Assembly (NCBI RefSeq): GCF_026340465.1
Contig: NZ_JAPEPC010000001.1
Coordinates: 6,518,501 to 6,582,500, forward strand
DNA: 64,000 nt
Direction: 5' to 3'
Origin: Streptomyces sp. NBC_01306
Lineage (GTDB): Bacteria > Actinomycetota > Actinomycetes > Streptomycetales > Streptomycetaceae
In this document: piece after piece, positions 43,192-51,588 of the stretch
Layout of the letters: the number at the start of each line of letters is the position of its first letter
Numbering within the stretch: the first letter of the stretch is position 1
The notes under the pieces: generated by a model
Database searches by the model: none
Told to the model about the DNA's origin: nothing
The model's input: only the letters and a program-made list of their open reading frames with translations
Position numbers and translations under genes: made by a program

Positions 43192-46002
43192 ATGCGCTTT
43201 CGCGGGAAGTCCATCCGCAGGAAGATCGTGGCGCTGTTGCTGGTCCCACTTGTCGCGTTGACGGCGATCTGGACGTTCTCCGTCTACGTCACCGGCCGGG
43301 ACGCCCTGCAACTGATGCGCACGGGAACCGTCTACAAGAGCGTGGCGCACCCGCTCACCGCTTCCCTCCAGTCGGTCGAGAAGGAACGTTCCCTGACCCT
43401 GCGCCAGCTGGTCGATCCGGGAGCCTCGGACATCCAGTCCGAACTGCGCACCCAGCGCGCCGACACCGATGCGGCCGTCGCCCAGCTGCGCCGCGGCGCA
43501 GCGCGGAGCGACGCCCGTTCCGCGCTGGGCGGGAACTCCGAACGGCAGCTGCGTACGGTGCTGGACGGGTTCGCCGGACTCGGCTCGCTGCGGCAGAACG
43601 CCGGCGACCACGAGGTGACCCGCCGCGAGGCGTACGACCAGTACAACCGGCTCTGCGATCAGGCGCTCGACTTCCTGGCCGGCCTGCCCACCCTGCAGAA
43701 CTCCGGCCTCGACAAGGAGGCGCGCGGCCTCGTCGGTGTCACCCGGGCCCGTGAGTCCCTCTCGCGGGAGGACGCGCTCCTCGGCTCCGCCCTGACATCC
43801 GGACGGCTCGACTCCAGGGACCTGCGTGACATCTCGGACCTCGTCACCGCCCGCAAGATGTACTACACGGTCAGCCTGCCCTCGCTGCCGGGCGGGGCGA
43901 GCGACGCGTTCAACGCCTACTGGAGCGGACCCGCGACCATCCCGGTACGCACCGCCGAATCCACGGCGATCGACAAGAACCCCGGCAGCTCCACCATCAC
44001 CGGATCAGCGTCCCGCTGGAGCACGGACGCCGACCGCACGCTCAGCCATCTCGACACGCTGGCAACCGACGCCCGCAAGGACTTCCTGGGCCGGGTGAGG
44101 CCCGCCGCCGTCGGCGTCTTCGCCAAGGCCGCGATCGCCGCGCTGCTCGGCATCGGCGGACTGCTGGTGTCCCTGGTGGTGTCCGTGCGCATCGGGCGTG
44201 AACTGATCCGCGACCTCAGCCGGCTGCGCAAGGAGGCCCATGAGGTCTCCGGGGTGCGGCTGCCCGCTGTGATGCGCCGGCTCGCCGCCGGGGAGCAGGT
44301 CGACATCGACACCGAGGCGCCGCGCCTGGAGTACGCGAAGGACGAGGTCGGCCAGGTCGGCCTGGCCCTCAACACCGTCCAGCGGGCCGCCGTAGAAGCA
44401 GCCGTGCGCCAGGCGGACCTGCGCCGCGGGGTCTCCGACGTCTTCGTCAACCTGGCCCGCCGCAACCAGGTCCTGCTGCACCGCCAGCTGACGCTGCTGG
44501 ACGCCATGGAGCGCCGTACGGAGGACACCGAGGAACTCGCCGATCTGTTCCGGCTCGATCACCTCACCACCCGGATGCGGCGGCACGCCGAGGGCCTGGT
44601 GATCCTCTCCGGAGCTTCCCCGTCCCGGCAGTGGCGCAAGCCGGTCCAGCTGATGGACGTGGTACGTGCGGCGGTCGCCGAGGTCGAGGACTACGAGCGG
44701 GTCGAGGTACGGCGGCTGCCGAGGATCGGGGTCGGCGGCCCGGCCGTCGCCGACCTCACGCACCTCATCGCCGAACTCCTGGAGAACGCCACGGTGTTCT
44801 CACCTCCGCACACAGCGGTGCAGGTGCTGGGCGAGCGGGTCGCCAACGGCTTCACCCTGGAGATCCACGACCGCGGGCTGGGGATCGCGCCCGACGCGCT
44901 GCTCGACGCCAACCTCCGTCTCGCCGAGACCCCCGAGTTCGAGCTGTCGGACACCGACCGCCTCGGCCTCTTCGTGGTGAGCAGGCTCGCGCAGCGGCAG
45001 AACGTGCGGGTCTCGCTCCAGCCCTCACCGTACGGCGGCACCACCGCCGTCATCTTCATCCCGGTGGCGCTGCTCACCGATGCCCCGGACACCGATGCCC
45101 CGGACGCCGACGGCACGGCCGCCGGATCCGGGGCCGATGGCGCCGGATTCCGCTCCGACCGCCGGTCCGCCCACCGGTCCGGATCGCGCTCCGGGCTCGC
45201 GCCGGTGCCGGCCGCGGGGCGTACACCGGTGTCCGTGATCGACGGGCCGGTCGAACTGGAGCCGCCCGTCGACGCGTTGACCTTCGACGACACGGCGGAC
45301 CTGGACGACGAGGACAGCGTGCCGGGCGGGATCTTCCGCAACCGCGCAGTGGCCCCGGCGCCCGACCAGCACCAGCAGACCCCCGACGAAGGAGCGGCGC
45401 CGCAGAGCGCGACACGCCCCGCAGGCCCGGTCGGACTGCCCCGGCGCCGCAAACCCGGACAGCCGACTCTGGTCTCGGACCACGGGCGCAGGGTCGACAT
45501 CCCGGAACCGTCACGGACCGAACCGTCACGGACCGAGCCCCGGCGGGCCGAACTCCCACAGCGCGAGCCCCGGCGGGCCGAACCGCGCCGGACCGAACTC
45601 CCGCAGCGCCGGACCGAACCGCGCCGGGCCGAACCGTCGAGGGCTGAGACCGACCGCCCACAGTCCGACCGCCCGCAGTCCGACCGCCCGCAGTCCCGGC
45701 CCCCGCAGCCCCAGCCCCCGCGTACCGGCCCCCCGGTGGCAGGCCCCGGCGGGTTGCCGCGCCGGGTGCGCCAGGCGAATCTGGCCCCGCAGCTGAGGGG
45801 TGTGCCCGCAGTCGAGCCGGATGCCGCGGACGACGACGAACGCGACGCGGACGAGGTACGCAGCCGGATGGCATCGCTCCAGCGTGGCTGGCAGCGGGGC
45901 CGCCGCGACAACTCCGCACAGGACTCGGCAGAATCAGCCGCAGTCGGCACCGGACCGGCCGACACAGCACCAGGAACCACATCGGAGGGGACCGGTCGAT
46001 GA
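43192..46002 (+). CDS. cvnA: conservon sensor protein CvnA (nitrate-sensor-like histidine kinase)
   Basis: 936 residues; ATG 43192 after GGGGGAGG, rather close. Membrane helix 13-34 (IVALLLVPLVALTAIWTFSV), an outer NIT-like sensor region to about 300, second helix near 305-335, HAMP-like linker, then the pseudo-kinase part: ADLFRLDHLTTRMRRHAEGL in the dimerisation helices and ELLENATVFSPP plus DRGLGI of the ATP-binding domain. The last 300 residues are disordered and Pro/Arg-rich with short repeats. In conservons (cvnABCD) this sensor pairs with a roadblock protein, a DUF742 protein and a small GTPase at the membrane. Stop overlaps cvnB (ATGA). Confidence 0.93.
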   Translation: MRFRGKSIRRKIVALLLVPLVALTAIWTFSVYVTGRDALQLMRTGTVYKSVAHPLTASLQSVEKERSLTLRQLVDPGASDIQSELRTQRADTDAAVAQLRRGAARSDARSALGGNSERQLRTVLDGFAGLGSLRQNAGDHEVTRREAYDQYNRLCDQALDFLAGLPTLQNSGLDKEARGLVGVTRARESLSREDALLGSALTSGRLDSRDLRDISDLVTARKMYYTVSLPSLPGGASDAFNAYWSGPATIPVRTAESTAIDKNPGSSTITGSASRWSTDADRTLSHLDTLATDARKDFLGRVRPAAVGVFAKAAIAALLGIGGLLVSLVVSVRIGRELIRDLSRLRKEAHEVSGVRLPAVMRRLAAGEQVDIDTEAPRLEYAKDEVGQVGLALNTVQRAAVEAAVRQADLRRGVSDVFVNLARRNQVLLHRQLTLLDAMERRTEDTEELADLFRLDHLTTRMRRHAEGLVILSGASPSRQWRKPVQLMDVVRAAVAEVEDYERVEVRRLPRIGVGGPAVADLTHLIAELLENATVFSPPHTAVQVLGERVANGFTLEIHDRGLGIAPDALLDANLRLAETPEFELSDTDRLGLFVVSRLAQRQNVRVSLQPSPYGGTTAVIFIPVALLTDAPDTDAPDADGTAAGSGADGAGFRSDRRSAHRSGSRSGLAPVPAAGRTPVSVIDGPVELEPPVDALTFDDTADLDDEDSVPGGIFRNRAVAPAPDQHQQTPDEGAAPQSATRPAGPVGLPRRRKPGQPTLVSDHGRRVDIPEPSRTEPSRTEPRRAELPQREPRRAEPRRTELPQRRTEPRRAEPSRAETDRPQSDRPQSDRPQSRPPQPQPPRTGPPVAGPGGLPRRVRQANLAPQLRGVPAVEPDAADDDERDADEVRSRMASLQRGWQRGRRDNSAQDSAESAAVGTGPADTAPGTTSEGTGR
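45505..45699 (+). repeat. short coding repeats in the CvnA tail
   Basis: Degenerate repeats encoding E-P-S-R-T, E-P-R-R-A and D-R-P-Q-S units in the disordered C-terminal tail of CvnA. DNA-level similarity between units (for example GAACCGTCACGGACC twice) suggests recent slippage. Confidence 0.7.
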
Positions 46003-46436
46003 CCGTACCGAACGCAGCAGCACATAACGCCGCAGGGGGCCCCGGCGAGCTCAACTGGCTCCTCGACGAGCTCGTCGACCGGGTCGGCAGCATCCGCAAG
46101 GCGCTGGTCCTCTCGGGAGACGGCCTGGCGACCGGCACTTCGAAGGACCTGACCCGGGAGGACGGCGAGCACCTGGCGGCCGTCGCCTCCGGCTTCCACA
46201 GCCTGGCCAAGGGCGTCGGACGCCACTTCGAGGCCGGCAAGGTCCGCCAGACCGTGGTGGAGCTGGACGAGGCCTTCCTCTTCATCACGGCGGCCGGCGA
46301 CGGCAGCTGCCTGGCCGTGCTGTCCGACGCGGACTCCGACGTCGGCCTGGTGGCGTACGAGATGACGCTGATGGTGAAGCGGGTCGGCGCCCACCTCGCG
46401 ACGGCCCCGCGGAGCGGGCTCACCGCAGGAGGGTGA
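45999..46436 (+). CDS. cvnB: conservon roadblock/LC7 protein CvnB
   Basis: 145 residues, ATG overlapping the CvnA stop. Roadblock/LC7 fold: LNWLLDELVDRVGSIRKALV, LSGDGLATGTSKDL and AFLFITAAGDGSCLAVLSDA. In other conservons CvnB regulates the partner GTPase, as MglB does for MglA. Cytoplasmic. Followed after 10 nt by cvnC. Confidence 0.94.
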   Translation: MTVPNAAAHNAAGGPGELNWLLDELVDRVGSIRKALVLSGDGLATGTSKDLTREDGEHLAAVASGFHSLAKGVGRHFEAGKVRQTVVELDEAFLFITAAGDGSCLAVLSDADSDVGLVAYEMTLMVKRVGAHLATAPRSGLTAGG

Positions 46437-46446
46437 GGAGAACGCC

Positions 46447-46845
46447 ATGAGCGACGCGGGCCGGCCACCGGCGCACCACTGGTTCGACGACGACGCGGGC
46501 CCCGTGGTCCGGCCGTACGCCATGACGCGCGGCCGTACCGGCTCGGACGGCGGCCACCGCCTCGACCTGATCGCGCTGGTCATCCCCGAGCCGGCCGCCG
46601 AGGATACGGGCAGGGACCAGACGCTCTCGCCCGAGCATGTGGACATCGTCGAACGGTGCAGCACCGCACCGCAGTCCATCGCCGAACTCGCCGCCGACTT
46701 CGACCTGCCCGTAGGGGTGGTGCGGGTCCTGGTCGGCGACCTCGTCGACGATGAACTCGTCCGTGTCACCCAGCCAGTACCGCCGGCGGAACTGCCGGAC
46801 GTCAGCATTCTTCGCGAGGTAATCAATGGCCTTCGGGCGCTCTAG
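46447..46845 (+). CDS. cvnC: conservon DUF742 protein CvnC
   Basis: 132 residues. DUF742 features: VRPYAMTRGRTGSDGGHRLD at the N-terminal half, then a winged-helix-like region LSPEHVDIVERCSTAPQSIA and LPVGVVRVLVGDLVDDELVRV. Role in the conservon is unclear; it may couple to DNA or the GTPase. GGAGGGTGAGGAG precedes the ATG. Its 3' end overlaps cvnD by 20 nt. Confidence 0.94.
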   Translation: MSDAGRPPAHHWFDDDAGPVVRPYAMTRGRTGSDGGHRLDLIALVIPEPAAEDTGRDQTLSPEHVDIVERCSTAPQSIAELAADFDLPVGVVRVLVGDLVDDELVRVTQPVPPAELPDVSILREVINGLRAL

Positions 46846-47431
46846 CCGCAACCAGCAGTTCGTCGAGCCGGTGACCCTCAAGATCCTGGTGGCGGGCGGC
46901 TTCGGCGTGGGGAAGACCACCCTGGTGGGCGCGGTCAGCGAGATCAGACCGCTGCGCACCGAGGAGACCCTGAGCGAGGCGGGCCGCCCGGTGGACTCCA
47001 CCGACGGTGTGGAGCAGAAGACCACCACCACGGTCGCCATGGACTTCGGCCGCATCACGCTCAAGGAGGACCTCGTCCTCTATCTGTTCGGCACACCGGG
47101 CCAGGACCGCTTCTGGTTCCTCTGGGACGAGCTGGCGCAGGGCGCGCTGGGGGCGGTCGTCCTCGCCGACACCCGCCGCTTAGAGGACTGCTTCGCGGCC
47201 GTCGACTACTTCGAGCGGCGCTCCATCCCGTTCACCGTGGCGGTCAACTGCTTCGACGATGCGGACCGTTACCCGGGGGAGACCGTACGGTCGGCGCTCG
47301 ACCTCGACCCCGAAGTGCCCGTCCTGATGTGTGACGCGCGGGAGCGCGAGACGGTCAAGGAGGTCCTGGTGGCCGTCGTGGAGCACGCCATGGCCCTCGC
47401 CTCCGGAGCCCGCGCGCACGCCGTCACCTGA
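46826..47431 (+). CDS. cvnD: conservon GTPase CvnD, with an in-frame TTA codon
   Basis: Small GTPase of the MglA/Rab-like type, 201 residues. P-loop GGFGVGKTT (29-37), a Thr-rich switch I (KTTTTVAMDFG) and switch II LFGTPGQDRFWFLWDEL. NCFDD replaces the usual NKxD base-recognition motif, as in other CvnD proteins. Codon 119 (47180-47182) is TTA in RRLEDC, the only in-frame TTA I find in the confident genes here, so translation should need the bldA tRNA. Likely active at the membrane with CvnA and CvnB. ATG lies inside the end of cvnC. Confidence 0.94.
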   Translation: MAFGRSSRNQQFVEPVTLKILVAGGFGVGKTTLVGAVSEIRPLRTEETLSEAGRPVDSTDGVEQKTTTTVAMDFGRITLKEDLVLYLFGTPGQDRFWFLWDELAQGALGAVVLADTRRLEDCFAAVDYFERRSIPFTVAVNCFDDADRYPGETVRSALDLDPEVPVLMCDARERETVKEVLVAVVEHAMALASGARAHAVT

Positions 47432-47499
47432 GCCGTACGCCCCGGCCCGGTTCAGTTCTGGTTCAGCTGGTTCCGTCCTGGTTTCAGCACGACAGCCGC

Positions 47500-48690
47500 T
47501 CAGCGGACGGCGATCACCGACGATCCGTGCCCGAACAGCCCCTGGTTGGCGGTGATCGCGGCCCGCGCCCCCGGCACCTGACGCGTGCCGGCCCGGCCGC
47601 GCAGCTGCCAGGTCACTTCGCAGACCTGCGCGATGGCCTGGGCGGGGACCGCCTCACCGAAGGAGGCCAGACCGCCGCTGGTGTTGACCGGTACGCGCCC
47701 GCCGAGCGCGGTGGCACCCTCCCGTACGAGCTTCGCGCCCTCGCCCGGTGCGCAGAGCCCGATGTCCTCGTACCACTCCAGCTCCAGGGCGGTCGACAGG
47801 TCGTAGACCTCGGCCAGCGAGATGTCCTCGGGGCCGATGCCCGCTTCCTCGTACGCCGCCCGTGCGATGGAGGCGCGGAAGGACTCCGCGGGGGCCGCCA
47901 CTGCGGTGGACGAGTCGGTGGCGATGTCCGGCAGGTCGAGGACGGTCCTCGGGTAGGTCGGGGTGACGGTGGACACCGCACGGATACGGACGGGGTCGGC
48001 CACCCCGTGCCGGCGCGCGAACGCCATGCTGGTGAGTACGAGAGCGGCCGCGCCGTCGGAGGTCGCACAGATGTCGAGCAGCCGCAGCGGGTCGGCGACC
48101 ACCGGGGACGCGGCCACGTCGTCGAGACTGACCGGCCTGCGGTAACGGGCGCTGGGGTTGAGCACACCCGCCGCCGCGTTCTTGACCTTCACCCGTGCGA
48201 AGTCTTCGAGGGTGTCGCCGTGCACAGCCATCCGGCGGCGGGCGTACAGCGCGAAGTACGCCGGGTTGGTGGCGCCCAGCACCCGGAACCGCAGCCAGTC
48301 CGGGTCGTCGGGCCGCTCACCGCCCGCAGGGGCGAAGAACCCCTTCGGCGCGGAGTCCGCGCCGACCACCAGCGCCACATCCGCCATCCCGGCGAGGATC
48401 TGGGCCCTGGCCGTGCTGATGGCCTGCGCCCCGGAGGCGCAGGCCGCGTACACGCTGGTGACACGCGCTCCCTGCCACCCGAGCGCCCGCGCGAAGGTCG
48501 CCCCCGCCACGTACCCGGGATAGCCGCAGCGCACCGTGTCCGCGCCGACCACCGACTGCACGTCCTGCCAGTCGATCCCGGCGTCCGCCAGCGCAGTACG
48601 GGCCGCTGCGGTCCCGTACTCGACGAAGCTCCGCCCCCACTTGCCCCACGGGTGCATCCCGGCACCCAGGACCGCTATGTCGCCGCTCAT
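47500..48690 (-). CDS. thiolase-like lipid-transfer/acetyl-CoA acetyltransferase family protein
   Basis: 396 residues from ATG 48690, overlapping the upstream DUF35 stop (ATGA). Thiolase fold of the SCP2/lipid-transfer branch: VYAACASGAQAISTARAQIL with the candidate active Cys near residue 83, CATSDGAAALVLTSMAFARR, the VNTSGGLASFGEAVPAQAIA region and a C-terminal NQGLFGHGSSVIAVR. In steroid and lipid degradation such proteins pair with DUF35 OB-fold/zinc-ribbon partners and act as retro-aldolases or thiolases. That pair is intact here; the substrate is unknown. Confidence 0.88.
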   Translation of the reverse strand: MSGDIAVLGAGMHPWGKWGRSFVEYGTAAARTALADAGIDWQDVQSVVGADTVRCGYPGYVAGATFARALGWQGARVTSVYAACASGAQAISTARAQILAGMADVALVVGADSAPKGFFAPAGGERPDDPDWLRFRVLGATNPAYFALYARRRMAVHGDTLEDFARVKVKNAAAGVLNPSARYRRPVSLDDVAASPVVADPLRLLDICATSDGAAALVLTSMAFARRHGVADPVRIRAVSTVTPTYPRTVLDLPDIATDSSTAVAAPAESFRASIARAAYEEAGIGPEDISLAEVYDLSTALELEWYEDIGLCAPGEGAKLVREGATALGGRVPVNTSGGLASFGEAVPAQAIAQVCEVTWQLRGRAGTRQVPGARAAITANQGLFGHGSSVIAVR

Positions 48691-49163
48691 GAGCGCGCCT
48701 CCGGTGTCCGCACCGGTCGCCAGTGCCAGGTGGTCCAGGTGGTGTCCGTGTCCTCGTTGAGCACGCCGGGTACGGCTTCGACGACGGCGCCGACCGCCAG
48801 ATCCGTGAGTGCCACGCCCGGTGCGGCCTGCCCGAGCACGACCATGCCCTCCGCTTCGAGCTCGACGGCGACCAGGGTGTACGGCTCCCACTCCACGCCG
48901 GGATCCGAGACGTACGGCGCGGGCGGCCGGTACCGGCCGTCGGTGTACGACCAGACGCGGCCACGCTTGGAGAGCGGCACCTCCGCCAACTCCCCGCCCT
49001 GACAGCCGGGATTACGGCAGAAGGTGTCCTCGCGCGGGAAGAAGACGGCGGAACAGGCCGAGCACCGGGTGCCCAGCAGCCGGAAGTCGTCCTCCCCGGC
49101 ATCGGCCGTGAACCATCCGGCCACCACGGGTGTGCGGGTGCGCGTCAAAACCCCTCCCGGCAT
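48687..49163 (-). CDS. DUF35 zinc-ribbon/OB-fold protein, thiolase partner
   Basis: 158 residues from ATG 49163 (a TTG at 49148 behind GGGAGGGG is an alternative). N-terminal rubredoxin-like zinc ribbon: CSACSAVFFPREDTFCRNPGC. Then an OB-fold with GRVWSYTDGRYRPPAPYVSD and PYTLVAVELEAEGMVVLGQA. These proteins bind acyl-CoA and complex with the neighbouring thiolase-like enzyme. The start lies 7 nt from a perfect operator palindrome, with no ribosome site before the ATG, so the message may be leaderless. Its stop overlaps the thiolase-like start. Confidence 0.88.
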   Translation of the reverse strand: MPGGVLTRTRTPVVAGWFTADAGEDDFRLLGTRCSACSAVFFPREDTFCRNPGCQGGELAEVPLSKRGRVWSYTDGRYRPPAPYVSDPGVEWEPYTLVAVELEAEGMVVLGQAAPGVALTDLAVGAVVEAVPGVLNEDTDTTWTTWHWRPVRTPEARS

Positions 49164-49169
49164 CAGCTA

Positions 49170-49186
49170 TCTGACGGAACGTCAGA
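49170..49186. promoter_or_regulatory. palindromic operator of the DUF35/thiolase operon (TetR-like)
   Basis: TCTGACGTTCCGTCAGA on the minus strand, perfect 7-bp arms with a 3-nt centre, 7 nt upstream of the DUF35 ATG, where it must overlap the promoter. The TGACG-N3-CGTCA core suits a TetR-family repressor. The regulator gene is not adjacent. Confidence 0.6.
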
Positions 49187-49206
49187 AGTGTTCAGTGTGG
49201 CACGGG

Positions 49207-49554
49207 TCAGCCGTTCTCCGCGAGCCACTTGGCGGCGGTGGCGGCCAGTTCGTGGTCCCGGCCCGCCAGCATCGTCCGGATCATCCGCACGTCTCCGCGG
49301 AGCGACCAGGCCGGGTGGCCGAACGAAGCCGGGTTGTTCCCCTCGATGAGGAAGTGCGCGGACCAGGCGGTCCCGTACCCGATGAGCGGCAGCGCGGCCG
49401 CATACCGCTTCCGGCCGCGCGCCAGCCCGTAGGTGCTCAGCGCGAGCCCGGTCAGCGTGCCGGTCAGATGCACCCACCGGGTCGCCGCACGGGAGTGCAT
49501 CGCTACGTAGTAGGGCCAGAATTCCTCGTACGAATCAAACGTCCGCTGCGTCAT
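49207..49554 (-). CDS. DUF962/Mpo1-like membrane protein
   Basis: 115 residues from ATG 49554. MTQRTFDSYEEFWPYYVAMH with SRAATRWVHLTGTLTGLA and YGTAWSAHFLIEGNNPASFG followed by HPAWSLRGD match the DUF962 (YGL010w/Mpo1) pattern, including conserved His residues that in yeast Mpo1 bind iron for fatty-acid alpha-oxidation. Two membrane helices. Length is normal for bacterial members. Not obviously part of the neighbouring thiolase operon but on the same strand. Confidence 0.82.
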   Translation of the reverse strand: MTQRTFDSYEEFWPYYVAMHSRAATRWVHLTGTLTGLALSTYGLARGRKRYAAALPLIGYGTAWSAHFLIEGNNPASFGHPAWSLRGDVRMIRTMLAGRDHELAATAAKWLAENG

Positions 49555-49682
49555 GGGGAGACGGTAGGCCCCGGCGATGTGCCGGGGAAGAAGCGGGCGG
49601 CTCACCAACGGCCCGGCGGGCCGGGCTGCCGGTCAGGACCGTCCGGCGCGCACGGGGCGACGTCCGATGGGCGAGACGCCGG

Positions 49683-49713
49683 TTGACCGCCCGAGGGTCC
49701 CACCTGCTAGCTT
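49683..49713 (+). promoter_or_regulatory. possible promoter of the sulfonate-type ABC operon
   Basis: TTGACC (49683) and TAGCTT (49708) with a 19-nt spacer. A GTG at 49721 would then be a leaderless start for a 15-codon ORF (49721-49768) that includes a TTA codon at 49736. Both are tentative. Confidence 0.35.
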
Positions 49714-49755
49714 CTGCCCCGTGTTCATGTCGCATTTACCAGAAGTCCGCTCCGT

Positions 49756-49786
49756 GAGGTCACCTTGACCCGCTGATCGTGACCTC
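49756..49786. promoter_or_regulatory. inverted repeat upstream of the ABC operon
   Basis: GAGGTCAC and GTGACCTC form perfect 8-bp arms 15 nt apart, enclosing a TTGACC. It could be an operator over a -35 or an RNA hairpin in the leader. Confidence 0.45.
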
Positions 49787-49934
49787 TACCGCTACCGCAC
49801 GCTGCCTGGACTGCCGACGCCTTCAGGCTTCCCACCGCTCCCCGTCTCGCGCCCGGCGCCGTGACGGCGCTCCGCCGTCGGCACCACCGACAGCCGCGCG
49901 CCCGCGCCCTCTCGCCCCGACGTGGAGCCCCTGA
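49779..49934 (+). CDS. upstream ORF coupled to the ABC permease (candidate leader peptide)
   Basis: 51 codons from GTG 49779; begins VTSTATARCLDCRRLQASHR and is Arg/Pro-rich afterwards. Its TGA overlaps the permease ATG by one base (TGATG), a typical coupling geometry. Two Cys codons and several Arg codons near the start could make it a sulfur-sensing leader for a sulfonate importer. No ribosome site is evident, so it may not be translated. Confidence 0.3.
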   Translation: MTSTATARCLDCRRLQASHRSPSRARRRDGAPPSAPPTAARPRPLAPTWSP

Positions 49935-50827
49935 TGAGTACCAATGACACATCCCCCCAACCGGGCATATGCGGCGCTTCGGCCACGGGCCCTGAGGGGG
50001 TGGGCCCATCCGGCGCGGCGGGCGTCGACCTGGAACCCATCGTCTCCGCGTCGTCCCGGCGCCGCAGCGTGCCGCGCTGGCTCCGACGCGCCTCCGGGCC
50101 CTTGCTGCTGCTGGCCCTGTGGCAGGTGTTCAGCGCCACCGGGGCACTCCAGCCGGACATCCTTGCCTCCCCGGGCACCATCGCCCGTACCGCGGGCGGG
50201 CTGATCGCCGACGGCACGCTGCCGTCAGCGATGGCGGTCTCCGTGCAACGCGTCGCCGTCGGACTGGCGCTGGGCGCGACGGCCGGGGTCGGTCTTGGGC
50301 TGCTGTCCGGGCTGCTGCGGATCGGCGAGGACCTGATCGACGCTGTGGTGCAGATGCTGCGCGCGGTGCCGTTCGCCGGGCTCATCCCGCTGCTGATCGT
50401 CTGGCTGGGCATCGGTGAGACGGTCAAGGCGACGCTGATCGCCTTCGCCGTGGCCTTCCCGCTGTACATGAACACCTACGCCGGGATCCGTGGCGTGGAC
50501 CAGCAGTTGATCGAGGCCGGCGCCACGCTGGGACTGGGCCGGTGGGGCCTGATCCGCCATGTCGTGCTGCCCGGGGCGCTGCCCGGCGCCCTGACCGGGC
50601 TGAGGTTCGCGCTGGGCTCGGCGTGGCTGGCCCTGGTCTTCGGCGAGACGGTCAACGCCGGCGACGGCATCGGCTTCCTGATGGATCAGGCCCGTGAGTA
50701 CTACCGCACCGACGTCATCGTGGTCTGCCTGATCGTCTACGCCTGCCTCGGCCTGGCCGCCGATGTCGTCGTCCGCACGCTGGAAAGGCTGTTGCTGCAA
50801 TGGCGACCGACGTTCACGGGGAAGTGA
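49934..50827 (+). CDS. ABC transporter permease, SsuC/TauC-like
   Basis: 297 residues; ATG 49934 has GGAG 7 nt upstream (GTG 49922 is an alternative). A 55-residue variable N-terminus precedes six membrane segments beginning GPLLLLALWQVFSATGALQP. The EAA-type cytoplasmic loop is VDQQLIEAGATLGLGRWGLI followed by RHVVLPGALP. Part of a sulfonate/nitrate/taurine-family importer with the following ATPase and binding protein. Its 3' end overlaps the ATPase gene by 28 nt. Confidence 0.92.
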   Translation: MSTNDTSPQPGICGASATGPEGVGPSGAAGVDLEPIVSASSRRRSVPRWLRRASGPLLLLALWQVFSATGALQPDILASPGTIARTAGGLIADGTLPSAMAVSVQRVAVGLALGATAGVGLGLLSGLLRIGEDLIDAVVQMLRAVPFAGLIPLLIVWLGIGETVKATLIAFAVAFPLYMNTYAGIRGVDQQLIEAGATLGLGRWGLIRHVVLPGALPGALTGLRFALGSAWLALVFGETVNAGDGIGFLMDQAREYYRTDVIVVCLIVYACLGLAADVVVRTLERLLLQWRPTFTGK

Positions 50828-51543
50828 CCGCCGACCGGGCGGTCGTCGAGATCGCCGGTCTGGCCCGGGCCTTCGACGGCCGGGCCGTCCTCGACGGGCT
50901 GGAGCTCACGGTACGGCCGGGCGAGTTCGTGGCCCTGCTGGGACGCAGCGGCTGCGGCAAGAGCACGCTGCTGCGGATACTCGCCGGGCTCGACCGGGAC
51001 ATCGACGGCACCGTGCTCGTGCCTCGCCGCCGGGCGGTGGCCTTCCAGTCGCCCCGCCTGATGCCGTGGAAACGCGTGTGGCGCAACGTGGTGCTGGGCC
51101 TGCCGGGCCGCCCCTCGCGGGAGACCGCGGTACGGGCGCTGGCCGAGGTCGGCCTGGAGCACCGGGCGGATGCCTGGCCCAAGACACTCTCCGGCGGTGA
51201 GGCCCAACGCGCCTCGCTGGCACGGGCGCTGGTCCGCGAACCGGACCTGCTGCTGCTCGACGAGCCGTTCGGCGCACTCGACGCGCTCACCCGGATCAGG
51301 GCCCAGCAGCAGGTCGCCGAGGTGTGGCAGCGCAGAGGCTGCGCCGTCCTGCTCGTCACGCATGACGTGGAGGAAGCGCTGCTGCTGGCCGACCGGGTCC
51401 TGGTGATGCAGGACGGCGTCATCGCCCATGAGCAACCGGTGGACCTGCCACGCCCGCGCGACGTGGGCGCGCCGGAGTTCACCCTGCTGCGCGCCGGGCT
51501 GCTGGCCGAACTCGGCGTAGCGGCGGCCCAGGCCCCCTTCTGA
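50800..51543 (+). CDS. ABC transporter ATP-binding protein, SsuB/TauB-like
   Basis: 247 residues. Walker A GRSGCGKST near 48-56, Q-loop FQSPRLMPW, signature LSGGEAQR, Walker B LLLLDEPFGALDALTR and the switch His in VTHDVEEAL. FQSPRLMPW is the form usual in the nitrate/sulfonate/taurine class. The ATG lies inside the end of the permease gene, so translation is coupled. 45 nt before the binding-protein gene. Confidence 0.94.
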   Translation: MATDVHGEVTADRAVVEIAGLARAFDGRAVLDGLELTVRPGEFVALLGRSGCGKSTLLRILAGLDRDIDGTVLVPRRRAVAFQSPRLMPWKRVWRNVVLGLPGRPSRETAVRALAEVGLEHRADAWPKTLSGGEAQRASLARALVREPDLLLLDEPFGALDALTRIRAQQQVAEVWQRRGCAVLLVTHDVEEALLLADRVLVMQDGVIAHEQPVDLPRPRDVGAPEFTLLRAGLLAELGVAAAQAPF

Positions 51544-51588
51544 CCGTCCCCGCGACACATCTCCACTCAACCCGAAGAAAGACTCCCC

